In this document: piece after piece, positions 54,801-61,509 of the stretch | Numbering within the stretch: the first letter of the stretch is position 1 | Layout of the letters: each line of letters begins with the position of its first letter | Source: Gemmatimonadaceae bacterium | GTDB taxonomy: Bacteria > Gemmatimonadota > Gemmatimonadetes > Gemmatimonadales > Gemmatimonadaceae | Assembly (NCBI GenBank): GCA_016742275.1 | Contig: JACVCD010000014.1 | Coordinates: 60,571-124,570 of the forward strand | Direction: 5' to 3' | DNA: 64,000 nucleotides | The notes under the pieces: generated by a model | The model's input: the letters and a program-made list of their open reading frames with translations, nothing else | Databases searched by the model: none | Told to the model about the DNA's origin: nothing | Program-made: the position numbers and the translations under genes

Positions 54801-55449
54801 CAGTAACACACTGGCGGGTCTTGATCGGGCATTGCATGGCAACAACATCAAGGGGTGGGGGCAACCCCTGATGCCGGATCGCAATCTCCTGACGACGACT
54901 GGGTTTGACGCCGCGACTCGCCAATATCGTTACGCTGTAAACCAGCGATTCGGTACACCAACCGGCGCACGCAATCCGCTGGGGGTGCCATTCCAACTCG
55001 CACTGCGTGCACGAATGGCACTTGGAACCGATCCGGGACGTGCCAATCTTCGCGCGATGACGGGAAATCGCGGAGCAGACTCCGTGAGCGTCGTCAGGGG
55101 CAGGGTCGTACGACAGGTTCCCTATCCGCTGGACAGTCTGTTGCGTATCGCGGATTCGGTGTCGCTTGAGCTTACCGCCGCACAGCGCGACAGTCTTTCG
55201 GCAGAAGCGAAGCGTTACCGCATCGTCGCAGATGCACGCGTCGACGATATCGTTGCGTTGCTGGTAAGCAATGGAGGGCGTCCGGACATGGGCGCCATCG
55301 CACCCAAGCTGCAACAGGCCAACCTCGCGCTCGTAAAGGCCATTCAGGAGTCGATCAAGATGGTCGAGCGGACGCTATCACCAGTCCAGTGGGCAAAGGT
55401 GCCAGACAAGATTCGATTCCCCTTCGGTCAGCAACAGCCCGGCCAGTAA
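51865..55449 (+). CDS. TonB-dependent receptor with carboxypeptidase-regulatory domain and helical C-terminal extension
   Basis: 1194 residues from the ATG at 51865; a longer frame runs through the groEL terminator. A signal peptide (ending QQSSAQVG) is followed by a carboxypeptidase-regulatory-like fold (IIAGRVTGPDSQPIAGARLE), a plug (ATLVPGVTTIAGGDSASGG, PANQNNITLDGGSFLFG) and an Oar-type beta barrel (LGDAW-like LADAWRVTPSLQVVYGG, TYTPMINGDANADGQRNDRA-like segment at about 888-910). The barrel should end near 1050. The last ~145 residues are instead helical: LELTAAQRDSLSAEAKRYRI, VDDIVALLVSNGGRPDM and ERTLSPVQWAKVPDKI, recalling LTxxQ (Spy/CpxP-like) segments. It is a paralogue of the receptor at 61510-64000. 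The substrate is unknown. Confidence 0.88.
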   Translation: MHTPSLKYLAWCMSVLLCWPQQSSAQVGTTTEIIAGRVTGPDSQPIAGARLEITSASTGVKRLTTTRGDGRFTLLFRDGGSQFSVTVTAIGMRPATFVLARRGDEDRLVADIQMSATPTTLAQVNVRARAARPGAAPSSTAGATEAVVPQGFLVRFPLTPGDLNSAATLVPGVTTIAGGDSASGGISVGGQPANQNNITLDGGSFLFGSVPQNSIRAVRVVTNAYDPARGQFSGGQIATTTIGGGSRTQGNATFNAQPRVGQFPTVAARSFDQRFTQGTAGLGIGGPLVKDRAFYFLSFDLDRREEVLASLLDVTPRIGRNLGIAPDSLARFLAFAERNGLNSRTGVPDARLTSSLSSLVRVDWDVTPTSALLVRGDYRLTDVNATRFSPLALPSLGGENRSTGGGLFASLTSSLGAFINEFRAYASQDEQRLHTEHGMPLGVVTVVSSLDSGRTGQSQLQFGSNPSLPRAMQTRLAEVSNELSWLVSGSHRFKLGALMNAQRSRVLGVGNQRGTFVYNSLADLEAGQPALYARVLNGTDQRAGTTTGGLYLADAWRVTPSLQVVYGGRAEATWLSGVPKHNPAVAQAFGVNTNDWPSDVRFTPRVGFTYLLGNVAGIPAGTIKGGVGAFRGTIPTGLISAVANGTGLPGAQQQVVCTGAAVPVPDWSAFAADVSAPESCQAGLGTSSISSVRPTVLLLGRDAGAPEVWRASLGYSRQFRLKWAVASDVVYSHGRRSPLAIDRNLGASGFTLSTESGRPVYAQPGAIAQATGAATGDGTRPQGAFGPTLLIGSSAQSRSMQVTATVAGPGVRGGGGTSVSYTFNRMRDMSNGFGLGTAIPTTAGDPNVVEWAASDLERRHQIVAQEFASFPHGLELAVIGRIYSGTRYTPMINGDANADGQRNDRAFIPTVTGGAMAEDMRTLLAATDRRAESCLRAQMGRIAARNSCTTGWTPQMDVQINWKPRGDRLDDRLTISLVASNTLAGLDRALHGNNIKGWGQPLMPDRNLLTTTGFDAATRQYRYAVNQRFGTPTGARNPLGVPFQLALRARMALGTDPGRANLRAMTGNRGADSVSVVRGRVVRQVPYPLDSLLRIADSVSLELTAAQRDSLSAEAKRYRIVADARVDDIVALLVSNGGRPDMGAIAPKLQQANLALVKAIQESIKMVERTLSPVQWAKVPDKIRFPFGQQQPGQ

Positions 55450-55478
55450 ATACATCAATCACATCCGTTCGACGATGC

Positions 55479-57161
55479 TCAAGTGCCTGGTGGCAGGTCC
55501 ACTATGAACAGTGCACCACCAGGCACAATCGGCGAGGCAGATGGAGAGAGATCCTCGAGGGCATCATCTGACGCATCGGATACCCAGGCGTGTCCACCTG
55601 CGCGTTGCGCTAGATCGCGAACAACGAAGAGACCGATGCCGGTGCCGCCGGTCGCACCACTCGCAGCAGAACGACCGCGCAGGAATGGCTGCCACACGAT
55701 TTCCCGCTCAGTTGTCGGCACACCATTTCCCTGATCACGCACCATGAGGCGTACGCGCTGTTCAACGCGGTGCGCCGAGATCCGGACCTCCTGACCAACT
55801 GGTCCGTACTTGATGGCATTGTCGAGCAGATTGAGCAGGATTTGATGAAGATCATCACCCGCTATCTGCGCGGTGAGACGCGGTTCAACGGCTGCGCGAA
55901 TTCGCACCTGCCGTTCATCCGCAATTGCTGCGATGGCATCGCGTGCCCGTTGCACCGCTTCCGCGACAATCAGCGATTGCTGAGGGGGCGGTGGTGGTGC
56001 CTGGCCTGTTCGAACGAAGGCGAGTGAGCGTTCGATCAACAAGGTGAGACGCCCGGCCTCCTTTTCGATGACGCTGAGTGCACGTGTGCGTTCCTCTGGC
56101 GTCGTTAGTAGATGAAGACGGAGCATCTCCGCATACATGCGCACTTGCGTGAGTGGTGTGCGCAGTTCATGTGACACACTGGCAACGAATGTGGCGCGGA
56201 GCTGCATCGCGGCGGTTTCATCGCGCTGGTGTTGTCCACGCCAGCGCAGCAGCAGCGTGCCAATCACGAGTGCCGTGAGTGCCGAAAATATCGCATCGGT
56301 TATGAAGAGCGACGGACGGATCAGCGAAGTGAGTTCATTCACCTCACGCTCGCGGACCAACAGCCAGGGTGTTCCGGGCACGGCGGCGGCCGCGTAGTAC
56401 ACTGCTGCTCCTGTAATGCCGATCCCAGGACCGTGTGGTTGACGCGCCACGGCATTGGCGGTGGCGTAACTGGAGCGCGCAGCGCGTTCTGGTGATATCC
56501 CCTCGGGCATCGATACCGTCGCGGCGGAGCGCGAACCGCCACCAGGTGCGCTGGCGACGAGCAGCGGCATGGGCGCCGTGGAGTCTGCACCGTCTCGAAC
56601 CAGAAGAACTGTCCGCTGTGTACGATCGTCCGTTGCTGCAATGTTGAAGTGTGGCAGCCCTTGCTCCATGAGACCTGCGCGCAGCCTCACGAACGCCACG
56701 GTCTGGCCGTCCCGAATGACCGGAGCATTGAACTCGGCAAGTGCCATCGGTCCATCAATGCCAGGCGCAATGGATCGCAAAGCCGGTTGCATCTCTCCTA
56801 CAGATATCAGCGCGATCTCCGCATCACGGTAGCCCTCTTCACGAATGACGTCCCGAAGCACCGGCCGGAGGAATTCACCAGCCGATTGCGCAGAAGGTTG
56901 CGCCGCAACGCGAGCGAGGATACGTGCGTGTGCGGCGCGTACGGTGACCCAATCCCCAATCGCATCGGCCGATAGTGCAACAGACATGGGTAACGCCTGA
57001 TCGAACTGTGCCAGGAAGCCCCTTTCGGAGGCCCTGTGATTCCACATCGTGCCGGCGACTGCAGCGAGAATGAGAATCCCGATGAGCCATTGGCGCACAG
57101 GGGTGATCCAGGGCCAGCGCGCAAAGGAGAACGACGGGACACGAGATATCATGCGAGTCAC
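55479..57161 (-). CDS. Sensor histidine kinase
   Basis: 560 residues, GTG at 57161 overlapping the response-regulator stop (an ATG lies nine bases in). Transmembrane helix 1 is near 26-42 (WLIGILILAAVAGTMW), an extracytoplasmic sensor of ~230 residues follows without a named domain, and helix 2 is near 277-300 (ITDAIFSALTALVIGTLLL). HisKA has SVSHELRTPLTQVRMYAEML with the phospho-His near 330, and the ATPase has LLNLLDNAIKYGP, VRDQGNGVPTTE and GGTGIGLFVVRDLA. It ends 30 bases from the convergent receptor gene. The signal is unknown. Confidence 0.92.
   Translation of the reverse strand: MTRMISRVPSFSFARWPWITPVRQWLIGILILAAVAGTMWNHRASERGFLAQFDQALPMSVALSADAIGDWVTVRAAHARILARVAAQPSAQSAGEFLRPVLRDVIREEGYRDAEIALISVGEMQPALRSIAPGIDGPMALAEFNAPVIRDGQTVAFVRLRAGLMEQGLPHFNIAATDDRTQRTVLLVRDGADSTAPMPLLVASAPGGGSRSAATVSMPEGISPERAARSSYATANAVARQPHGPGIGITGAAVYYAAAAVPGTPWLLVREREVNELTSLIRPSLFITDAIFSALTALVIGTLLLRWRGQHQRDETAAMQLRATFVASVSHELRTPLTQVRMYAEMLRLHLLTTPEERTRALSVIEKEAGRLTLLIERSLAFVRTGQAPPPPPQQSLIVAEAVQRARDAIAAIADERQVRIRAAVEPRLTAQIAGDDLHQILLNLLDNAIKYGPVGQEVRISAHRVEQRVRLMVRDQGNGVPTTEREIVWQPFLRGRSAASGATGGTGIGLFVVRDLAQRAGGHAWVSDASDDALEDLSPSASPIVPGGALFIVDLPPGT
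55483..55526. terminator. Inverted repeat between convergent receptor and kinase genes
   Basis: GTGCCTGGTGG (55483-55493) and CCACCAGGCAC (55516-55526) form an 11-bp perfect stem with a 22-nt loop. It overlaps the last codons of the kinase gene and follows the receptor stop, so it may end transcription of the receptor. No T-tract is present. Confidence 0.45.
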
Positions 57162-57844
57162 GGGTCAAAGCGGTAGCCGGTCTTAAATACCGTGATGATG
57201 TGACGAGGATCATGCGGGACCTGCTCGATCTTTCGACGCAGTTCAGCGATATGCAGGTCGACTGTACGTGTTTGGATGTCTGGCGCATGCCCCCATACAT
57301 CGCGCAACAGTGTGGCCCGACTCAGCGCCACACCCGGCTGGCGTACCAGTGCGAGCAGTAGATCAAATTCGCGTGGGGACAGCATGATGGTTTCCTCGCC
57401 GCGCTGTACTCGCCTGGCCATGACATCGATCGCGATCGATCCGATCCGGAATGTCTCAGATGACGCGCCCGCGGTTCGAGCAGCGGAGCGTCGGAGCAGG
57501 GCGTGGACACGCTCTGCAAGTTCCTGTACTCCGAACGGCTTCGTGACGAAATCATCTGCACCGGTACGAAGACCGCGTACCTTGTCGGACTCTTCACTGC
57601 GTGCGCTGAGAATGAGCACTGGCATGTGAAAGCCTTCCTTTCGAAGCTGTGCAAGTACACCAAAGCCATCGGGGTCCGGAATCATTAAGTCGAGGACCAG
57701 CAGATCCGGTGAGGTCCGTCGCACGTGTGCCAGCGCAGCGATACCGGATGCGGCGATATCAACACTGTAGCCGTGGGCTTCCAGCGTGCGTTGCAATCCG
57801 AAGGCGAGGTCGGCGTTGTCTTCAACAACAAGAATGCGCGTCAT
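57158..57844 (-). CDS. OmpR-family response regulator
   Basis: 228 residues. The receiver domain (1-120) has the acidic pair in VVEDNADLA, phospho-acceptor Asp near 52 in LLVLDLMIPDPDGF, and LSARSEESDKV and DFVTKPFGVQEL with the conserved Lys. The C-terminal winged helix shows LSPREFDLLLALVRQPGVAL and SRATLLRDVWGHAPD, and ends VFKTGYRFDP. It is the first gene of the minus-strand pair with the kinase. It may control the flanking receptor genes, but no binding sites were identified. Confidence 0.94.
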   Translation of the reverse strand: MTRILVVEDNADLAFGLQRTLEAHGYSVDIAASGIAALAHVRRTSPDLLVLDLMIPDPDGFGVLAQLRKEGFHMPVLILSARSEESDKVRGLRTGADDFVTKPFGVQELAERVHALLRRSAARTAGASSETFRIGSIAIDVMARRVQRGEETIMLSPREFDLLLALVRQPGVALSRATLLRDVWGHAPDIQTRTVDLHIAELRRKIEQVPHDPRHIITVFKTGYRFDP

Positions 57845-57964
57845 CGCATGTATGGGAGATGTAAGAACCCGCAGGATCTACTCCTGGAGATGGCAACCCC
57901 TCTTTCATGACCAGGTACCAAAAACTCGCCTCATCGAAAATCCATCTTTTCCGCTGGAGTGCTC

Positions 57965-58417
57965 ATGCGATATCATCTTGCTCTCGCCGTACTGCTTTCT
58001 CTACCCGTGTTTGCTGAAGCCCAGGAGCATCCGCTTGTTGGCCGTTGGAATTTGGCGATTCCGGCGCAGGTTCGCGGAGCTGATGGTCGACCGACGCGGG
58101 TGCAGCTCAAGGGGAAGCTCGAAGTGAGCGCAGTAGGCGATTCCCTGGTGGCTATTCTGGATGTTGAGGCTGTGGCAGGACAGCCACCCCGCAAACAGGA
58201 ACGCATGGTCAGCCTGCGTCGTGAAGGCACCATGCGTTTTGTGAACAAGTCAGTTGCTTCGTTGGCCGGAAACGGTGAACTGCTCACTCGCCCCGCAACG
58301 GCCACCTACGAGTTCGACGTGACGGGAGATCAACTCAATGGAACCATGCAGCTTGAGGTCGGTGGAGTGCCTGGGATCGCGCCGCGGACGCTGACGGGAA
58401 CGCGCGTCGCATCATAG
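57965..58417 (+). CDS. Small secreted protein, unknown
   Basis: 150 residues from the ATG at 57965 after CTGGAG. The signal peptide is about 20 residues (YHLALAVLLSLPVFAEAQ). The mature part is beta-rich and lipocalin-like in rhythm: HPLVGRWNLAIPAQVRG, RVQLKGKLEVSAVGDSLVAI, LLTRPATATYEFDVTGDQL and NGTMQLEVGG. This resembles small extracytoplasmic proteins that measure a starting 'GRW' strand motif. No enzyme motif or Cys. It is divergent from the response regulator with a 120-base shared promoter region, and it sits between two envelope loci. Confidence 0.7.
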   Translation: MRYHLALAVLLSLPVFAEAQEHPLVGRWNLAIPAQVRGADGRPTRVQLKGKLEVSAVGDSLVAILDVEAVAGQPPRKQERMVSLRREGTMRFVNKSVASLAGNGELLTRPATATYEFDVTGDQLNGTMQLEVGGVPGIAPRTLTGTRVAS

Positions 58418-58512
58418 GGCGAACCTACTAGGATTGTCGGTTGCCATGCTGGGCCAGGCGTGGATGCGATGTACGCGTTTTGTATGGATCGTGGATGCGA
58501 CTATCGTTGTCG

Positions 58513-59997
58513 CTATCGCTGGTCGAGTGTCGCAATCCATGCGGCGACGGCGGTGTCCGACATCTGCCCGCCTGGCCACAGACGCTGCGGTGTATACCAC
58601 ACGTTGTTTCCTCGCACGCGGTTGCGATACACCTTGAGCGAGTAGCTAAGCGACGCCAGTCCACTCGGCAGGGTTAGCCCTGTGTTGTCGATGTAGACCG
58701 CGTCGCCTGATGTGGGCAGACCAACGTGCACGGTTCCCGGTAGGCGAATGGCGATGTCCATGAAGTCGAGGCAGGCGCTCGCGCAGCTGTGATCTGTAAG
58801 AAGAAACACGGTGTGCGCGAACGGTGTACGGCCGACCGAGTCCGCATTGAGTGGCCTCGGCGGCTGAGCTGCACGCACATACGGACGGTGATCGCGGACG
58901 GCGGCGTCCATGCTGTCAGCGATCCCTGATCGATAGGTGGCATCGCCGGAGAGACCGGCCTGTCGTGAGCTGGCAGCTGCGGCACGCATGGCGGCTGCGT
59001 TACCGCTGGAGGCGCGCCAGTCAACTGTCCAGTCAAAACTGCTCGCGATTGCACGCACGGGTGGCTCGCCCCACAGCTGCGCTAACACCTGCGCGCCCCA
59101 ACTGCTGTTTCCCCCTTGGTTACCCCGCACGTCGAGAACGATGTTCTTCGACGTGAGCAGCACATCACGGCGCTCTCGTAACGTGGTGAGAAATGCTCTG
59201 AATCGGTCGGCTCCGTCGCCCCACCAGTTGAAGGATGGCAATGAAATGAACGTCACGGCACCAACGGTACGTATCCCCAGCTCTGGTGAGAGGCTGCCCG
59301 ACGCGGCCGCCAGAAGGTCGTTGCGCACCGTCGCGAGAAACGGGCGCCATTGGAGGTCCACAGTACGTTGTATCGTCCCCTCCCGAATGACACATCGCCT
59401 CGGCGCCTGTGGATCATCCGCATAGGTTGCAAACAGAAACACCGATCGTGCGGCGGCTTCGTGTGGGATGTCGGCGTTCGTTCGATAGGGAGTGACGAAT
59501 CGCTCGACGAGCGTCCTGCTGGGGATGCCGTCACAGGAGAGCAACTCAGCACCGAGTGCGGGATCGGTGCCACCAGTCCGTACCGTGACTGTCGTGCGGC
59601 CGTCATCGGTGGTTCGCGTCAGAAACCCGGGCCAGGCCATCGACGCCGGATTGTTGAAGGTGAGCCCGATGTGTCCGTCTCTGAATCCGTTCACGTAGTA
59701 ACGCAGTGCTCGCGTGTATTCGGCTGCCGAGCGAGCGCTTTGTGCTCGGATAAGCGAGGCCGCGCGGCCACGCGTCAGCCAATCGCGAAAGTGCAGGCGT
59801 TCCGGGTCTACGGCGCCCGGATGATTGTCGCGCAATGTTTCATGGATGCCCTCGATATCCTTCATCGCAAGCGAGGCCCAATCGAAGCGGGCCTGGGCGG
59901 GCAATGCGCGCACCGGCAATAGCACGATCGCGAGCGCCAACTTGAGTGTGAAGGTGCGTGTGTTCAGCAGGGTGGATGCGGGGAGTGAAAGCGACAT
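58513..59997 (-). CDS. Secreted S41-family (C-terminal processing-like) peptidase
   Basis: 494 residues from the ATG at 59997; upstream frame start at 60177 overlaps the beta-propeller gene and is rejected. A signal peptide ends LPAQA. A helical N-terminal cap (IHETLRDNHPGAVDP) is followed by a core with VNGFRDGHIGLTF, VTFISLPSFNWWG, NIVLDVRGNQGGNSSWG and TDHSCASACLDFMDIA. The Ser in TDHSCASA is the likely nucleophile, as in TSP-like S41 proteins, and GLPTSGDAVYID follows. It lacks an obvious PDZ domain, so a Lys/Ser or other general-base arrangement needs checking. It lies 124 bases after the beta-propeller gene on the same strand. Confidence 0.85.
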   Translation of the reverse strand: MSLSLPASTLLNTRTFTLKLALAIVLLPVRALPAQARFDWASLAMKDIEGIHETLRDNHPGAVDPERLHFRDWLTRGRAASLIRAQSARSAAEYTRALRYYVNGFRDGHIGLTFNNPASMAWPGFLTRTTDDGRTTVTVRTGGTDPALGAELLSCDGIPSRTLVERFVTPYRTNADIPHEAAARSVFLFATYADDPQAPRRCVIREGTIQRTVDLQWRPFLATVRNDLLAAASGSLSPELGIRTVGAVTFISLPSFNWWGDGADRFRAFLTTLRERRDVLLTSKNIVLDVRGNQGGNSSWGAQVLAQLWGEPPVRAIASSFDWTVDWRASSGNAAAMRAAAASSRQAGLSGDATYRSGIADSMDAAVRDHRPYVRAAQPPRPLNADSVGRTPFAHTVFLLTDHSCASACLDFMDIAIRLPGTVHVGLPTSGDAVYIDNTGLTLPSGLASLSYSLKVYRNRVRGNNVWYTPQRLWPGGQMSDTAVAAWIATLDQR

Positions 59998-60121
59998 GCG
60001 GAGGGCAGTAGGGGGATACAAGCGAGTGACCCACTGCTTGGATCCTGCATGCCGCTGCTTTGGTTTGATCGTGATCACACCATATACAGGGTCCGTACAA
60101 CCGAACGACGACGACTTGCAC

Positions 60122-61471
60122 CTATCGTGTTGACGGAACCGTCGAGCGTTCCACGGTGAATCCATTGGTCCGGTCACCGGTCATCAGGTACACGATGCCT
60201 CCGGCTCCAAAGCCCAAGACCGAACGCCCCTTCGGTACGCGCACCCGATGAGTCAGCACGCCATCCCTGTTGACCACATCGTATACCAGTTCGCCGGCGA
60301 GTGATTGTGCCGATGTATTTGGCAGTAGCCAGAGATTCCCTTCGAGATCGGGACGTGCGGCGCCACTGCGAATGGGCGGCAGATAGTCTGCCATCTCCTT
60401 GACCGGGATGACATCCACGACGCCTGCACCGGTGGGCATCATCGATGAGGCACCGGAGAGCATCTCGGGCGTGATACGGCTAGACGAAGATGAGGTGCCG
60501 CCAGCTGCGCCGATCGAAAAGGATCCACCGCCGGAATTGCTGCCACCTCCACTGGCCATCATGGGCATCGCTCCACCCGCCGGTGTGGGTAGTGGCGGTG
60601 GCGTCTTGAGCACCGAATCACGCAAGCGCACCTTGTCCTGTTCCGTGAGGCGCTTCCAGTCGTAGGGGAGTTTCTTGCCTTGCTGCAGCTGTCCGTCCGG
60701 CGGCAGCATGTCGACGCGGTAGTCCTGTCCACGCACGATTGCGACCGAGCCATCGGAGAGCACCGCGTAGTCATCGACCACAAAGAGCGGGTCGATCAGT
60801 CGCCTGATCTGCATCTTGCCATCTGCACCCGGCACCATCGACCCGCGTGATCCGTTGCCGGACTTTACCGCGCCGAGTGTGTCTACGGTTCGCCGGTCAA
60901 AATCGGCTCGGAGCAGCGGCATTGGTGGGATGCCGGATGGCGGCATACTGGACGGCCCGTTTGACGGAGGGCGCGGCACGATCGAACCGCGATAGATCAA
61001 TCGTCCCTTGTGATCGATGTATGCAGGAGAACTGGCAATCAGCCGCATGTCCATTGGGTTCGGCGCCGACATTGCACGAGTGATCTTTCCAGTCGGATCA
61101 ATCACAAGAAGTGACGCGGATGTCGGATCGACAAAGAGTGAAGAGTCGCCGAGGTATCGAATGAGTGGCGCTGGCCTGGTACCGTAGCTGTTGCTGGTGC
61201 CCGGAGTGGAGTCGATGATCACCGCCAGTGTCGCGAGTGTCGGACTCAGCTTGAGCACCTGTCGCCGTCCGGCATCGTTCACCACGACGTCACCACTCGG
61301 CAAGTGATTGAGACCCAGAATAGCGCCGAATGTTTGTTGAGAGGCGACAGTAGGATCCGGAATTGCAATGATCGGTACCGCCTGCTGCGCCGCGGAATTC
61401 ATGGAGATCGTAGCCGCGGCGAGGATATGCAGCAGAGAGACGGCGGGTAGCGGCATGCGGGTGCGCAACAT
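60122..61471 (-). CDS. Secreted beta-propeller-like protein
   Basis: 449 residues from the ATG at 61471, which has GAGGT five bases ahead; an ATG at 61510 overlapping the receptor stop (TGATG) is the alternative. The signal peptide ends SAAQQ. Strand repeats resemble six-bladed propellers (FGAILGLNHLPSGDVVVND, SLFVDPTSASLLVIDPTG, YAVLSDGSVAIVRGQDYRV, LEGNLWLLPNT and GGIVYLMTGDRTNGF). A segment KRLTEQDKVRLRDSV and a Gly/Ser/Met-rich stretch (about 290-355) interrupt it. It follows the receptor gene in a likely operon, suggesting an accessory envelope role. Confidence 0.75.
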   Translation of the reverse strand: MLRTRMPLPAVSLLHILAAATISMNSAAQQAVPIIAIPDPTVASQQTFGAILGLNHLPSGDVVVNDAGRRQVLKLSPTLATLAVIIDSTPGTSNSYGTRPAPLIRYLGDSSLFVDPTSASLLVIDPTGKITRAMSAPNPMDMRLIASSPAYIDHKGRLIYRGSIVPRPPSNGPSSMPPSGIPPMPLLRADFDRRTVDTLGAVKSGNGSRGSMVPGADGKMQIRRLIDPLFVVDDYAVLSDGSVAIVRGQDYRVDMLPPDGQLQQGKKLPYDWKRLTEQDKVRLRDSVLKTPPPLPTPAGGAMPMMASGGGSNSGGGSFSIGAAGGTSSSSSRITPEMLSGASSMMPTGAGVVDVIPVKEMADYLPPIRSGAARPDLEGNLWLLPNTSAQSLAGELVYDVVNRDGVLTHRVRVPKGRSVLGFGAGGIVYLMTGDRTNGFTVERSTVPSTR

Positions 61472-61509
61472 GGTACCTCGGATGATGTTGAGGAGAGAAA
61501 GAGTCGGCA

